Shown here one piece after another: positions 1-11,917 of a stretch of 64,000 bases of DNA. The translations under genes and the position numbers were made by a program. Numbering within the stretch: the first letter of the stretch is position 1; every line of letters starts with the position of its first letter. The stretch covers positions 1 to 64,000 of the forward strand of contig NZ_JAHHXM010000013.1 in the NCBI RefSeq assembly GCF_019037185.1, in the 5' to 3' direction. The stretch comes from Oceanobacillus caeni. Lineage in GTDB: Bacteria > Bacillota > Bacilli > Bacillales > Amphibacillaceae. The notes beneath the pieces were generated by a model. The model made no database searches. It was not told where the DNA came from and was given only the letters and a program-made list of their open reading frames with translations.

Positions 1-83
1 AAACTATCGGAAACAAAGGTATTGTGAAAAGTTTTTTGAGACACTTTGGTACTGTCTACTTGACAGAAGCAGGTGTACCCATT

Positions 84-250
84 GTCACGGCCATTTGCAA
101 GTAAAAAGGAGGGTACTTTGTCCGTGATCCCCACAGTCACGGCCAATTGCAAGGAAAAGTTAGGAGGTTTTGTCCATGATCCCCACCCTCACGGCCATTT
201 GCATGTAAAAAGCAGAAGACTTTGTCCATGAAAACCCCTATCACAGACAT
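84..250. repeat. Tandem 52-bp repeat units upstream of pcrB
   Basis: Three imperfect tandem units begin near 85, 137 and 189, exactly 52 bp apart, and a degenerate fourth begins at 241. Each opens with TCACGGCCAWTTGCA and carries TTTGTCCRTGA near its end, so TCACGG and CCRTGA form short inverted arms within each unit. There are no distinct spacers, so this is not CRISPR. Function unknown; it may be an imperfect palindromic repeat family dispersed in this genome. Confidence 0.75.
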
Positions 251-318
251 GATAATAGCCTTTTCACATACGCTTCAAAAATTTCCACCACATAACTCTA
301 AATACTACCTACGATTTT

Positions 319-327
319 TGGTATAAT
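319..327 (+). promoter_or_regulatory. Extended -10 promoter for pcrB cluster
   Basis: TGGTATAAT is an extended -10 (TGnTATAAT). No good -35 lies 17 bp upstream, as is usual for extended -10 promoters. It lies 37 bp before the pcrB start and would drive pcrB-pcrA-ligA-camS. Confidence 0.6.
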
Positions 328-363
328 GGATTAATGTAATTTGAAAGATGGAGGGATATCCCT

Positions 364-1050
364 TTGAAGACAAAAATGAATGAATGGAAGCATATTTTCA
401 AGCTTGATCCTGCAAAGGAAATTTCAAATGAACAATTGGATATCCTCTGTACATCAGGTACAGATGCCATCATGGTTGGTGGAACAGATGACATTACTTA
501 TCGAGGAGTAGAAGACTTATTAAATCGACTCAGTCATTATTCCGTCCATAAAATACTGGAAATATCCAGAATGGACGCCATTACAACCGGTTTTGATGAT
601 TACTTCATTCCGATGGTACTCAATTCCAAAGAAAAGAAATGGATGATGGACATGCATCATCAAGGAATCAAACAACATATGGACTATATAGATTATGTCC
701 AACCCGTTTTTGAGGGATATTGTATTTTGAATGAAGAAGCAAAGGTTTTTCAATATACGAACAGTACACTTCCAGATGCAGAAGATACGTTAGTATACGC
801 ATATATGGCGGAGGAAGTTTTTCACTTACCTATATTTTACTTGGAATACAGTGGGATATATGGGGATGCAGAACTTGTTAAACAAGTAAGCCATCAATTA
901 AACGATACATTGCTCTTTTATGGGGGTGGAATTGAGAATGCCCACCAAGCAAAAGAAATGAAGCAGTATGCGGATGTTATTATTGTTGGTAATAGTATCT
1001 ATACCGATTTTGATAAGGCACTGGAAACGGTACGAGCGGTAAAGCCTTAA
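364..1050 (+). CDS. pcrB: Heptaprenylglyceryl phosphate synthase PcrB
   Basis: This is a TIM-barrel prenyltransferase of the GGGP synthase family, 228 residues, the full family length. In Bacillaceae the enzyme joins heptaprenyl diphosphate to sn-glycerol-1-phosphate. Visible signatures are GTDAIMVGGTDDI near residue 32, YLEYSGIYGD near 160, LFYGGGI near 180 and DVIIVGNSIY near the C-terminus, all phosphate or prenyl-site loops of the family. I chose the TTG start at 364 because GGAGGG (350-355) is 8 bp upstream; an ATG at 376 is too far from it. First gene of a co-directional cluster with pcrA 18 bp downstream. Confidence 0.95.
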   Translation: MKTKMNEWKHIFKLDPAKEISNEQLDILCTSGTDAIMVGGTDDITYRGVEDLLNRLSHYSVHKILEISRMDAITTGFDDYFIPMVLNSKEKKWMMDMHHQGIKQHMDYIDYVQPVFEGYCILNEEAKVFQYTNSTLPDAEDTLVYAYMAEEVFHLPIFYLEYSGIYGDAELVKQVSHQLNDTLLFYGGGIENAHQAKEMKQYADVIIVGNSIYTDFDKALETVRAVKP

Positions 1051-1068
1051 TATGATGGAGGTGTAAAA

Positions 1069-3285
1069 ATGAGTCAGACGATGGATGACTTATTGAAAGG
1101 ATTAAATAAAGAACAACGAGAAGCGGTAAAGACAATAGAAGGCCCGTTATTGATTATGGCTGGTGCTGGATCAGGGAAAACAAGAGTATTAACACATCGA
1201 ATTGCTTATTTAATTGGTGAAAAAGGTGTGGCACCACGCAATATTTTGGCAATTACGTTTACGAATAAAGCAGCAAGAGAGATGAAAGAACGTGTCCGCA
1301 GATTAGTTGGGCCTGACAGTGAGTATATGTGGGTTTCTACATTCCACTCCATGTGTGTTCGTATTTTACGAAGAGACATCGATCGGATTGGTTATAATAG
1401 AAATTTCACCATTCTAGACAGTAGTGACCAATTATCTGTTGTGAAACAAGTTTTAAAAAATAAAAACATCGATCCGAAAAAATTTGACCCACGTGCTATG
1501 ATTGGGCAAATTAGTGCTGCAAAGAACGAATTAATTACCCATGAACAATTTAGTAAGAATGCTGGGAATTTCTATGACAGGCAAGTGGCTCAAGTCTATG
1601 AAGGCTATCAAAAAATGCTTCAAAAAAACCAGTCACTTGATTTCGATGATTTAATTATGTTGACAATTCAATTATTCAAGCGTGTACCTGAAGTGCTAGA
1701 ATTTTATCAACGCCGTTTTCAATATATCCATGTGGATGAGTATCAAGATACGAACCATGCGCAATACTTCTTAGTAAAACAATTAGCGAGTCGTTTTCAA
1801 AATTTATGTGTAGTAGGGGATTCAGATCAGTCCATCTATCGTTGGCGTGGAGCAGATATTACGAATATCTTATCATTTGAAAAAGATTATCCAACAGCAA
1901 AAACGGTATTTCTAGAACAAAATTATCGTTCAACAAAATCCATTCTACAAGCAGCTAATACAGTGATAGCCAACAACCCTGGACGTAAACCAAAAAATCT
2001 TTGGACAGAAAACCCAGATGGACAAAAAATCAATTATTATCAAGGTTCAACAGAGCAAGATGAAGCATTATTTATCACAAATAAAATACAAGAATTAACA
2101 AAAGAAGGGTATTCTCCAAGTGATATTGCGATTTTATACCGTACGAATGCACAATCCCGTGCCATTGAGGATACGTTTGTAAAATCAGGAATTGCTTATC
2201 AAATGGTTGGTGGCACAAAGTTCTATGATCGAAAAGAAATTAAGGACATGCTTGCTTACTTACGCCTAATTACAAACCCAGATGATGATATAAGTTTTGA
2301 ACGTGTCGTGAATGAGCCAAAACGTGGAATAGGGAAAACCTCTATTGAAAAACTACGAGCTTATGCAATGGTAAACGATCTTTCTTTCTTCCAAGTAGTA
2401 AAGGAAGTTGATTTTACTGGTGTATCTAAGAAGGCGGCAAATGCATTAGTTGAATTTGGCCAGTTGATTGAAACATTATCTCAACAACAAGAATTTTTAA
2501 CAGCTACGGATATGGTTGAACAAATATTGCAACGGACAGGCTATGAGAAGATGCTTAAAAATGAAAATACACTTGAATCTCAGTCACGTTTAGAGAACTT
2601 AGAAGAGTTTATGACGGTAACGAAAGACTTTGAAGCTAGTGCTGAAGATAAGACATTAGTTGCCTTTCTTACTGATTTAGCGCTTATTGCGGATATCGAT
2701 AAAGTGGATGAGGAAGATCCAGATAATGAAGAAAAAGTTACCATGATGACATTGCACGCTGCAAAGGGGCTTGAGTTTCCTGTTGTGTTCCTCATTGGTT
2801 TGGAAGAAGGGATTTTCCCACATAGTCGTTCGATTATGGATCAAGAGGAAATGGAAGAAGAGAGAAGACTGGCTTATGTAGGAATAACTCGAGCAGAGAA
2901 AATCCTTTTCCTTACACATGCCAAGATGCGGACCTTATTTGGTAGAACAAGTATGAATCCAGTTAGTCGTTTTATTAACGAGATTCCCAAAGATCTATTA
3001 GACGGTTTGGAACAACTGAACTCATTCACCTATGGTTCTTCTTCGTTTGGACAGAGAAAAGACACCCCAGCACCTAAGCGACAAGCAGTACGTATGCAGA
3101 AAACAACTGGAGCTGAAAATGAGGAGTGGGCACCAGGAGATAAAGTGACACACAAAAAATGGGGGATAGGTACCGTAGTAAAAGTACAAGGACAAGGGGA
3201 TTCCACAGAATTAGATATTGCATTTCCAGCCCCAACCGGAATTAAACGGTTATTAGCAAAATTTGCTCCGATTACAAAACAGTAG
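1069..3285 (+). CDS. pcrA: ATP-dependent DNA helicase PcrA (UvrD family)
   Basis: An SF1A 3'-5' DNA helicase of 738 residues, essential in Bacillus for repair, rolling-circle replication and clearing RecA or RNA polymerase from DNA. Walker A is AGAGSGKT at residues 31-38, the Walker B region has HVDEYQDTN near 222, and later motifs include [30 protein letters not shown] and [11 protein letters not shown]. The last 45 or so residues ([16 protein letters not shown] onward) form the Tudor-like domain that binds RNA polymerase. GGAGGTG lies 7 bp before the ATG. Spacing to ligA is short, so the two are probably co-transcribed. Confidence 0.97.
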   Translation: MSQTMDDLLKGLNKEQREAVKTIEGPLLIMAGAGSGKTRVLTHRIAYLIGEKGVAPRNILAITFTNKAAREMKERVRRLVGPDSEYMWVSTFHSMCVRILRRDIDRIGYNRNFTILDSSDQLSVVKQVLKNKNIDPKKFDPRAMIGQISAAKNELITHEQFSKNAGNFYDRQVAQVYEGYQKMLQKNQSLDFDDLIMLTIQLFKRVPEVLEFYQRRFQYIHVDEYQDTNHAQYFLVKQLASRFQNLCVVGDSDQSIYRWRGADITNILSFEKDYPTAKTVFLEQNYRSTKSILQAANTVIANNPGRKPKNLWTENPDGQKINYYQGSTEQDEALFITNKIQELTKEGYSPSDIAILYRTNAQSRAIEDTFVKSGIAYQMVGGTKFYDRKEIKDMLAYLRLITNPDDDISFERVVNEPKRGIGKTSIEKLRAYAMVNDLSFFQVVKEVDFTGVSKKAANALVEFGQLIETLSQQQEFLTATDMVEQILQRTGYEKMLKNENTLESQSRLENLEEFMTVTKDFEASAEDKTLVAFLTDLALIADIDKVDEEDPDNEEKVTMMTLHAAKGLEFPVVFLIGLEEGIFPHSRSIMDQEEMEEERRLAYVGITRAEKILFLTHAKMRTLFGRTSMNPVSRFINEIPKDLLDGLEQLNSFTYGSSSFGQRKDTPAPKRQAVRMQKTTGAENEEWAPGDKVTHKKWGIGTVVKVQGQGDSTELDIAFPAPTGIKRLLAKFAPITKQ

Positions 3286-5313
<2,028 letters not shown>

Positions 5314-6453
5314 ATGAAAAGAATAAGTATCATATTAATTATCGCGCTCCTACTACTTGCGAGCTGTTCACCGAAAGGTAATGATCAAGAGGAAGTAGTA
5401 CAAGAAAACAAAAATGAAGAACAACAAACGTCCATTGTTCCGAGCTATCAATTAAACGACGAAACGTATCGTATTATTCTTCCGTTTCAAACAAGTGAAG
5501 CAAGAGGGGTCATTACGAACCAAATGGGAAATCGAGTGGACATTGATGAATTAGAAGAAGGGCTCATGCGCCAATCTAAGGAAATTTTTGATCCGAGTGA
5601 GTTGTTTTATCAAGAAGGGCAATATTTTTCAAATGAACTTCTCTTTTCTTTGATTGATGAATTAAATCCAAAGGTAAACGAGGAAAAAATCAAAGGATTG
5701 GATAAAGAAGAAAAAGCTGAAGTTTACAAAAAGAATCCTCGTTACTTAACACATATATTAGAGCAAAATTATATGAAAAGAAACGAAAAGGAAAACACGG
5801 TTGAGTTAGCTGGAGTTTCTATAGGAATTGCATTAAAATCCGTTTATCGATTCCAAACAGAAGTTGGTGGACCATATCAATACAAAAAAATTCCTATGAA
5901 AGATATGATAGAAAAAGGCCAAGAAGTGGCACAAAAGGTGGTAGACGAATTAAAGGGTATGGAAAACTTTCCGGATGTACCGATTATGATTGCTTTGTTT
6001 AGGGAAGCGGAAATAGATTCCCCTGTACCAGGAAATTTCGTCTCCAAAACAGTCGTTCCTGCTGGACAAAACAAAATAGATAAATGGGATAAAATAAATG
6101 AAAAAAATGTTCTTTTCCCATCAGAAGAGGCGAAAAAGGATTATACAGACGACAATGAAATAATTAATAGTTTTGGAAATGAAATATCACAATTCTTCCC
6201 TAATTATGTCGGTTATATTGGAAAAGGCTTTTACATTAACGATGATTTACAAAAGCTTACAATCGAAATACCACTTGAGTTTTATGGTAAAGGGGAAATA
6301 ATAGGATTTACTCAATATGCATACGGACTTATTCAAGACATGTTTCCAAAGAACTATGATTTAGAAGTTCAGGTTACCTCAAGTGCTGGTGCAGAGAGTT
6401 TAATCTATCGAGAAGCAGGAAAGGAAAAACCAGAATTTCATATTTATAATTGA
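5314..6453 (+). CDS. camS: CamS family sex pheromone lipoprotein
   Basis: A 379-residue predicted lipoprotein. The N-terminus has a charged start, a hydrophobic stretch and the lipobox LASC, with Cys18 as the lipidated residue, so the mature protein should be anchored outside the membrane. Sequence and position after ligA match the CamS/YerH family, whose signal peptide in enterococci and staphylococci yields pheromone peptides. Its function in Bacillaceae is not established. The ATG directly follows the ligA stop codon, which implies translational coupling. A strong terminator follows. Confidence 0.9.
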   Translation: MKRISIILIIALLLLASCSPKGNDQEEVVQENKNEEQQTSIVPSYQLNDETYRIILPFQTSEARGVITNQMGNRVDIDELEEGLMRQSKEIFDPSELFYQEGQYFSNELLFSLIDELNPKVNEEKIKGLDKEEKAEVYKKNPRYLTHILEQNYMKRNEKENTVELAGVSIGIALKSVYRFQTEVGGPYQYKKIPMKDMIEKGQEVAQKVVDELKGMENFPDVPIMIALFREAEIDSPVPGNFVSKTVVPAGQNKIDKWDKINEKNVLFPSEEAKKDYTDDNEIINSFGNEISQFFPNYVGYIGKGFYINDDLQKLTIEIPLEFYGKGEIIGFTQYAYGLIQDMFPKNYDLEVQVTSSAGAESLIYREAGKEKPEFHIYN

Positions 6454-6456
6454 TTA

Positions 6457-6493
6457 AAAATCATCACCTAAAAAATGGGTGATGATTTTTTTA
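6457..6493 (+). terminator. Intrinsic terminator after camS
   Basis: AAAATCATCACC (6457-6468) pairs perfectly with GGTGATGATTTT (6478-6489), and the T-run continues to 6492. It closes the pcrB-camS transcription unit. Confidence 0.9.
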
Positions 6494-6572
6494 TTTTGGG
6501 AAGGCTCACAAGAATCTATTGTTAATTAAGGAATCTAGCTATAATTTTTCTAATATAAAACTATAGTACCTA

Positions 6573-6581
6573 TGTTATAAT
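6573..6581 (+). promoter_or_regulatory. Extended -10 promoter of the RRNPP regulator
   Basis: TGTTATAAT matches TGnTATAAT exactly, 46 bp upstream of the regulator start and downstream of the camS terminator. No consensus -35 is visible. Confidence 0.6.
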
Positions 6582-6627
6582 GTAAAACGAATACATATCA
6601 TTAAAACTTCATACTTAATAGGATAGG

Positions 6628-7902
6628 ATGGGTATTTTGATAGAGATTGGATCTTTTATTAAATTGCAACGCACTAAGAAAGGAATGACACTAGGGGAAT
6701 TAGCTGATGGTATCGTTTCTGTATCCTACTTGTCCAAAATTGAAAATCTAAAAACCCAAGCAAGTCCTGAAATTATTCAGTTACTTTGTAATAAGCTTGG
6801 TATCAACGTAGACAAGAGTAAAGAGCCCATAATTAAAGAGAAATGTGACCAATGGTTTAGCATGCTTTTTGAAGTGAACGATAAAGAGGATATTATTGTT
6901 ACCTATAAAGAACTACAGGAATTAATGGATACCAATATATCTGATTATATACTCCTGTTTGAAATACATAAAATTAGGTATTACCTCTTGATTGGGGAGA
7001 CATCCCAAGCTTATAATAAAATGGAAGAGCTCAATGAAATGAGCGATGACTTTGACAATATACATAAGTTCTATTGGTTTAAGTATAGAGGAAACTATTA
7101 TTCTGTTAAAGAGGATTACAGTAATGCCTTAGAAATGTACAACCAGGCAGAAACGCTGTTCAAGTTTACGAACTTAGAAGAACATGAGATAGCAGATGTC
7201 TACTATCTTTTGGCAGTTACACATAGCAAGCTGAGAAACACATTAGAATCTATTGACTTTGCGAATAAGGCATTAGAAGTTTATATGAAACAATATAACT
7301 TTGTTCGCTGTGCCCAATGTCATAATATTTTAGGTATATCATACAGAAGAATTAGGATGTATGATAAAGCTATAAAAAATTATAATCTAGCATTACATTT
7401 AGGTAAATTGAACAATAACAAAGCTATTATCCAATTAACGAACCAAAACCTTGGTCATTTATACTCTGTAAAAGGAGATTCAGAGGAAGCAATTAAACAT
7501 TATCTAGAAGTATTGAATGATAGCGAAGTTTCACCGTCTAGCAGATTAACTACCTTAGCATCATCCGTAAGTGAGTACTATCAAGCTGGAAGATATGAAG
7601 AGGCAAAAGAAACCATACATATTGCCTTCGAATTAATGAAAGAATTAAAAGAGGAAACACATAGGTTGAGCCATTATACGATTCATATTTATCACCATCT
7701 TTTAAATGAGGAATGGGATAAATTTGAAAATGTAATGGTTAACGAGCTCTTACCTTACTTAAGGAAAACAAAAGACTACGCAAATATTATTATATTTAGT
7801 AGTCTACTTGCAGATTTCTTTGAAAAACGGCAACGATACAAGGATGCGGCTAAGTATTATAAGGTAGTCAATTTTGCCTATAGGCAAATTGCTAATATAT
7901 AA
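6628..7902 (+). CDS. RRNPP-type transcriptional regulator (HTH + TPR, NprR-like)
   Basis: A 424-residue protein with an N-terminal XRE-type helix-turn-helix (about residues 8-62; IKLQRTKKGMTLGELADG then VSYLSKIEN) followed by tetratricopeptide-type helical repeats to the end (for example ALEMYNQAE, AIKNYNLALHLG, AIKHYLEVL). Length and layout match peptide-bound quorum-sensing receptors of the NprR group; PlcR is much shorter. In that family the TPR domain binds a short re-imported peptide encoded directly downstream, and such a gene begins here 18 bp after the stop. An in-frame TTG at 6637 is an alternative start. It has its own extended -10 promoter. Target genes are unknown. Confidence 0.85.
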   Translation: MGILIEIGSFIKLQRTKKGMTLGELADGIVSVSYLSKIENLKTQASPEIIQLLCNKLGINVDKSKEPIIKEKCDQWFSMLFEVNDKEDIIVTYKELQELMDTNISDYILLFEIHKIRYYLLIGETSQAYNKMEELNEMSDDFDNIHKFYWFKYRGNYYSVKEDYSNALEMYNQAETLFKFTNLEEHEIADVYYLLAVTHSKLRNTLESIDFANKALEVYMKQYNFVRCAQCHNILGISYRRIRMYDKAIKNYNLALHLGKLNNNKAIIQLTNQNLGHLYSVKGDSEEAIKHYLEVLNDSEVSPSSRLTTLASSVSEYYQAGRYEEAKETIHIAFELMKELKEETHRLSHYTIHIYHHLLNEEWDKFENVMVNELLPYLRKTKDYANIIIFSSLLADFFEKRQRYKDAAKYYKVVNFAYRQIANI

Positions 7903-7920
7903 AAAAGGGGGGCTATGTAA

Positions 7921-8058
7921 ATGAAAAAAGCATTGATGATTATAGGTCTTGGTGCTCTACTAGCCACTGGGGTTGCTTTTTCGGTTTTACCAAATGACTT
8001 AGCAATCGAAGTGGAGCCAGGGATTTTCTTTATTGGAAACTTCCTATCTAATTTTTAA
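7921..8058 (+). CDS. Probable exported signalling pro-peptide (45 aa)
   Basis: A 45-codon ORF with a good ribosome site (GGGGGG, 7907-7912) 8 bp before its ATG. The product begins MKKALMIIGLGALLATGVAF, a classic short signal peptide, followed by a mainly polar or acidic stretch and a hydrophobic C-terminus (IFFIGNFLSNF). It lies 18 bp downstream of the HTH-TPR receptor gene on the same strand and is followed by a terminator. This is the NprR/NprX, PlcR/PapR and Rap/Phr arrangement, in which the mature signal is usually a 5-10 residue piece near the C-terminus. The exact mature peptide is inference. Confidence 0.75.
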   Translation: MKKALMIIGLGALLATGVAFSVLPNDLAIEVEPGIFFIGNFLSNF

Positions 8059-8098
8059 TATCTTCATATTTTTTACGCTTTAATTTTAAGAAGACAGA

Positions 8099-8134
8099 GC
8101 CGGATTAGTATTTACTTTTCCGGCATTTTATTTT
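8099..8134 (+). terminator. Terminator after the signal peptide gene
   Basis: GCCGGA (8099-8104) pairs with TCCGGC (8119-8124), followed by ATTTTATTTT. It would end the receptor-peptide transcript. Confidence 0.7.
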
Positions 8135-8193
8135 GTACAACATTTTTTTCTACAAAATTTGCCTAGATACGGCTATCTCTGCTATTATCATAG

Positions 8194-8202
8194 TGTTATA
8201 AT
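8194..8202 (+). promoter_or_regulatory. Extended -10 promoter upstream of gatC
   Basis: TGTTATAAT is another exact TGnTATAAT match, 145 bp before gatC. The palindromic element at 8239-8309 would lie in the leader. Confidence 0.5.
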
Positions 8203-8238
8203 AATAAATTATGGTTATATTGAGATGTATATAGTGAG

Positions 8239-8309
8239 TGTTCAAAAATAAGGATGAAAAGCGAGCCAACTAGAAACGGAAGTGTCATTTTCACCGGGCT
8301 TTTTGAACA
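8239..8309. repeat. Palindromic element in the gatC leader
   Basis: TGTTCAAAAA (8239-8248) and TTTTTGAACA (8300-8309) are perfect inverted 10-mers enclosing about 50 bp that includes further partial pairing (GCGAGCC against GGGCT). It could be a dispersed palindromic repeat or a leader structure. No T-box hallmark (GGGTGGNACCGCG) is present. Confidence 0.6.
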
Positions 8310-8346
8310 ACCTTATATAGCGAAAATACGGTTTGGAGGTTGAACC

Positions 8347-8640
8347 ATGGCAGACATATCAAAAGAACAAGTAAAACACGTTGCTCATCTAGCAAGACTT
8401 GCTGTTACGGAAGAAGAAGTCGAACAGTTAACAAAAGACCTAGGTGCTATTATTGATTATGCAGAACAATTAAATGAACTTGATACAGAAAACGTAGAAC
8501 CTACTACCCATGTATTAGAAATGAAGAATGTGATGCGTAAAGATGAAGCAAGACAATGGATTACGCAAGAGGAAGCTTTGAAGAATGCTCCGGACAAAAA
8601 AGATGGTCAATTCCGCGTACCATCCATTTTGACAGAGTAG
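8347..8640 (+). CDS. gatC: Asp/Glu-tRNA amidotransferase subunit C
   Basis: The 97-residue small subunit of the GatCAB complex, which converts misacylated Glu-tRNA(Gln) or Asp-tRNA(Asn) to the correct amide. GatC wraps around GatA and GatB and stabilises them. The N-terminus ([16 protein letters not shown]) and [16 protein letters not shown] are typical. GGAGGT (8335-8340) is 6 bp from the ATG. First gene of gatC-gatA-gatB, whose presence means the host lacks or does not rely on a glutaminyl-tRNA synthetase. Confidence 0.96.
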   Translation: MADISKEQVKHVAHLARLAVTEEEVEQLTKDLGAIIDYAEQLNELDTENVEPTTHVLEMKNVMRKDEARQWITQEEALKNAPDKKDGQFRVPSILTE

Positions 8641-8729
8641 AAAGTGCAAAAGTTTACATTCGTGCAACAAAGGCATTTACTTACATTTAGCGAATGCCAA
8701 GTGTACTAGATTAAGGAGGAGAGAAGGAT

Positions 8730-10196
8730 ATGTCATTATTTGACCATTCCATTAAAGAATTGGAAGGGAAATTACATAATAAAGAAATCACCGTTCAAGA
8801 TTTAGTTGAAGAATCTTACAAACGTATTAAAGAAGTAGACGGTGAAGTTCATGCTTTTTTAACATTAGATGAAGAAAATGCAAGAAGACAAGCGAAGGAA
8901 CTAGATGAGTCTCCAGATACTTCTGCAAGTCTTTTTGGCATGCCTCAAGGTATTAAAGATAATATTGTGACGAAAGGCCTTCGTACTACTTGTGCAAGTC
9001 AATTTTTAGATAACTTCCATGATCCACTATATGATGCAACCGTTATTCAAAAATTAGCGAATGAAAAACCAATTACAATTGGTAAATTAAACATGGATGA
9101 ATTTGCGATGGGTTCATCTAATGAAAACTCAAGCTATACTCCAACCAGAAACCCATGGAATACAGATCATGTTCCGGGTGGATCTAGTGGTGGATCTGCA
9201 GCAGCGGTAGCAGCAGGAGAAGTATTATACTCTTTAGGATCTGATACTGGTGGTTCTATTCGCCAACCTGCAGCATTTTGTGGTGTGGTAGGAATGAAAC
9301 CTACATATGGTCGTGTATCTCGTTTTGGTTTAGTAGCATTTGCTTCTTCCCTTGATCAAATTGGACCAATTACACGCAGCGTTGAAGACAATGCACGTGT
9401 ATTGGAAGTAATTGCTGGACATGACAAGATGGATGCAACTAGCGCAAATGTGGACGTGCCTAAGTATACAGATGCTTTAACAAATGATGTAAAAGGACTT
9501 AAAATTGCAGTACCGAAAGAATATTTAGCAGAAGGGGTAAACCCTGAAGTTAAAGAAGCGGTGATGAATGCATTAAACGTATATGAGTCACTTGGTGCAA
9601 CATGGGAAGAGGTTTCTCTACCACATTCTAAATATGCAGTAGCAACCTATTATATCCTATCTTCATCTGAAGCATCTGCTAACCTTGCGCGCTTTGATGG
9701 GGTTCGCTATGGTGTACGTACAGAAAACGCAGATAACATGATTGATATGTTCAAGAATTCTCGTAGTGAAGGATTTGGACAAGAAGTTAAACGTCGTATC
9801 ATGCTTGGAACATTTGCTTTAAGTTCCGGCTACTATGATGCTTACTATAAAAAGGCACAAAAAGTTCGTACATTAATTAAGAATGACTTCGATAAAATCT
9901 TTGAAGAATACGATGTTGTTATTGGACCAACAACTCCAACGCCAGCATTTAAAGTTGGAGAAAAAATTGATGATCCATTAACCATGTATGCAAATGATAT
10001 TTTAACCATTCCAGTAAACTTAGCTGGTGTCCCAGGGATCTCTATTCCATGTGGATTCTCAAACGAAGGTTTACCAATTGGTTTACAAGTTATTGGAAAA
10101 CATTTCGATGAAAGCACTGTATATCGTACTGCACATGCTTTTGAACAAGCAACAGATTTTCATACAAAACGACCTCAACTAGGGGGTAGTAACTAA
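8730..10196 (+). CDS. gatA: Asp/Glu-tRNA amidotransferase subunit A
   Basis: Amidase-signature enzyme of 488 residues that releases ammonia from glutamine for the GatB active site. The Ser-cisSer-Lys triad is visible as Lys76 in GIKDN, a serine at about 152 in [11 protein letters not shown] and Ser176 in [18 protein letters not shown] (8713-8720) precedes the ATG. The 89-bp gap from gatC holds an inverted pair (GGCATT/AATGCC) and no gene. The stop overlaps the gatB start by one base. Confidence 0.97.
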   Translation: MSLFDHSIKELEGKLHNKEITVQDLVEESYKRIKEVDGEVHAFLTLDEENARRQAKELDESPDTSASLFGMPQGIKDNIVTKGLRTTCASQFLDNFHDPLYDATVIQKLANEKPITIGKLNMDEFAMGSSNENSSYTPTRNPWNTDHVPGGSSGGSAAAVAAGEVLYSLGSDTGGSIRQPAAFCGVVGMKPTYGRVSRFGLVAFASSLDQIGPITRSVEDNARVLEVIAGHDKMDATSANVDVPKYTDALTNDVKGLKIAVPKEYLAEGVNPEVKEAVMNALNVYESLGATWEEVSLPHSKYAVATYYILSSSEASANLARFDGVRYGVRTENADNMIDMFKNSRSEGFGQEVKRRIMLGTFALSSGYYDAYYKKAQKVRTLIKNDFDKIFEEYDVVIGPTTPTPAFKVGEKIDDPLTMYANDILTIPVNLAGVPGISIPCGFSNEGLPIGLQVIGKHFDESTVYRTAHAFEQATDFHTKRPQLGGSN

Positions 10197-11626
10197 TGAA
10201 TTTTGAAACAATTATAGGTCTAGAAGTACACGTAGAATTAAAAACAAAATCTAAGATATTTAGCCCAAGTGTGAATGCATTTGGCTCTGAACCAAATACA
10301 AATGTAAGCCCAATTGAATTAGGTTATCCTGGAACACTTCCAGTTTTAAATGAAGAAGCAGTAAACTTCGCTATGAAAGCTGCGATGGCTTTAAACTGTG
10401 AAATTGCAACAGATACGAAGTTTGACCGTAAAAACTATTTCTATCCAGATAATCCGAAAGCTTACCAAATCTCCCAATTTGATCAACCGATTGGGGAACA
10501 TGGTTGGATTGAAATTGAAGTAAATGGCAAGAAGAAAAAAATCGGTATTACTCGTCTTCACTTAGAAGAGGATGCTGGTAAATTAACTCACGGTGATGAC
10601 GGATATTCTTATGTTGACTTTAACCGTCAAGGAACACCATTAATCGAAATTGTTTCTGAACCCGATATGCGCACTCCAGAAGAAGCTTATGCATATTTAG
10701 AAAAACTGAAAAACATTATTCAGTACACAGGTGTATCTGATGTGAAAATGCAGGAAGGTTCCCTACGATGTGATGCGAACATTTCTTTACGTCCAATTGG
10801 TCAAGAAGAATTTGGTACAAAAACAGAATTAAAGAATTTAAACTCCTTTAACTTTGTACAAAAAGGACTTGAGTATGAAGAAAAACGTCAAGAAAAAGTT
10901 CTATTATCAGGTGGAGAAATTCTTCAAGAAACCCGTCGTTACGATGAGAAAACAAAAGAGACAATTTTAATGCGGGTTAAAGAAGGTTCTGATGATTACC
11001 GTTACTTCCCAGAACCGGATTTAATTCCACTTTATATTGATGAAGAGTGGAAAGAACGTATTCGTGCAGAAATCCCAGAACTTCCAGATGCGCGCCGTGA
11101 GCGATATGTGAAGGAGCTTGGTTTATCGGAATACGATGCGAATGTATTAACAAGTTCCAAAGAAATGGCAGACTTCTTTGAAGAAGCAGTTGGCCATGGC
11201 GCAGATGTTAAACAAGCATCTAACTGGTTAATGGGTGAAGTTTCTGCTTACATGAATAAACATTTAAAAGAACTTCATGATTTAGCGATTACTCCTGAAG
11301 CATTAGCATCTATGATTAAGCTAATTGAAGATGGAACAATTTCTTCTAAGATCGCGAAGAAGGTATTCTCTGAGCTTGTTGAAAAAGGCGGAGATCCTGA
11401 GAAGATTGTTAAGGAAAAAGGACTTGTACAAATTTCTGACCCTGAACAATTAAAAGAAATTGTAAACAAAGTCTTGGATGAAAACGAACAATCTATTATA
11501 GACTTTAAAGCGGGTAAAGGAAAAGCGCTTGGCTTCTTAGTTGGACAAATTATGAAAGCATCAAAAGGGCAAGCTAACCCGCCAATGGCGAACAAAATCC
11601 TTAAAGAAGAAATTGAAAAACGTTAA
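10196..11626 (+). CDS. gatB: Asp/Glu-tRNA amidotransferase subunit B
   Basis: A 476-residue subunit that phosphorylates the acyl-tRNA carboxylate and performs transamidation. Signatures include the N-terminal [37 protein letters not shown], and [11 protein letters not shown]; the C-terminal YqeY-like tail domain (about residue 330 onward) binds the tRNA elbow. Its ATG overlaps the gatA stop (TAATG), indicating translational coupling. A strong terminator follows 14 bp downstream. Confidence 0.97.
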   Translation: MNFETIIGLEVHVELKTKSKIFSPSVNAFGSEPNTNVSPIELGYPGTLPVLNEEAVNFAMKAAMALNCEIATDTKFDRKNYFYPDNPKAYQISQFDQPIGEHGWIEIEVNGKKKKIGITRLHLEEDAGKLTHGDDGYSYVDFNRQGTPLIEIVSEPDMRTPEEAYAYLEKLKNIIQYTGVSDVKMQEGSLRCDANISLRPIGQEEFGTKTELKNLNSFNFVQKGLEYEEKRQEKVLLSGGEILQETRRYDEKTKETILMRVKEGSDDYRYFPEPDLIPLYIDEEWKERIRAEIPELPDARRERYVKELGLSEYDANVLTSSKEMADFFEEAVGHGADVKQASNWLMGEVSAYMNKHLKELHDLAITPEALASMIKLIEDGTISSKIAKKVFSELVEKGGDPEKIVKEKGLVQISDPEQLKEIVNKVLDENEQSIIDFKAGKGKALGFLVGQIMKASKGQANPPMANKILKEEIEKR

Positions 11627-11640
11627 ATGAAAGTAATGGA

Positions 11641-11681
11641 TTAGACTACGATTTTAATTAAATCGTAGTCTAAACTTTTTT
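11641..11681 (+). terminator. Intrinsic terminator after gatB
   Basis: A perfect 14-bp stem: TTAGACTACGATTT (11641-11654) against AAATCGTAGTCTAA (11660-11673), 5-nt loop, followed by ACTTTTTT. Confidence 0.93.
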
Positions 11682-11776
11682 AGTAGCCGGGAAAGTATAG
11701 ACCTTTCCCATTTACTAAAAGAGTTTAGCCAATGCCAAGTTTGTTAAGCCAAATAAGAAAGCTTGTACTCTCTTAT

Positions 11777-11805
11777 TTGCCAAATAGTTTTTTTGAGACT
11801 ATGAT
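11777..11805 (+). promoter_or_regulatory. Probable promoter upstream of dagK
   Basis: TTGCCA (11777-11782), a 17-bp spacer and TATGAT (11800-11805) make a reasonable sigma-A promoter. It lies about 300 bp before dagK, so the structured repeat at 11918-12060 would be in the leader. Confidence 0.5.
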
Positions 11806-11917
11806 AGAATGGGTAAACTAATTATTGCGAATTGTAAAGCCCTATACAAAACAAATAAACGAAGTGATTAACTAAATACAAAGGACAGCTTTTTTGCCTT
11901 ACTGTACAAAGTAAACA

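Noticed and set aside
3-104. Open reading frame ending TAA at 102-104 as the tail of an upstream gene
   Set aside because: Its last codons lie within the tandem 52-bp repeat and no family could be recognised from 33 residues; could be chance.
84-250. CRISPR array
   Set aside because: Units are directly tandem without distinct spacers, and no cas genes are near.
8059-8346. T-box riboswitch upstream of gatC
   Set aside because: No specifier-loop layout and no GGGTGGNACCGCG-type antiterminator motif.
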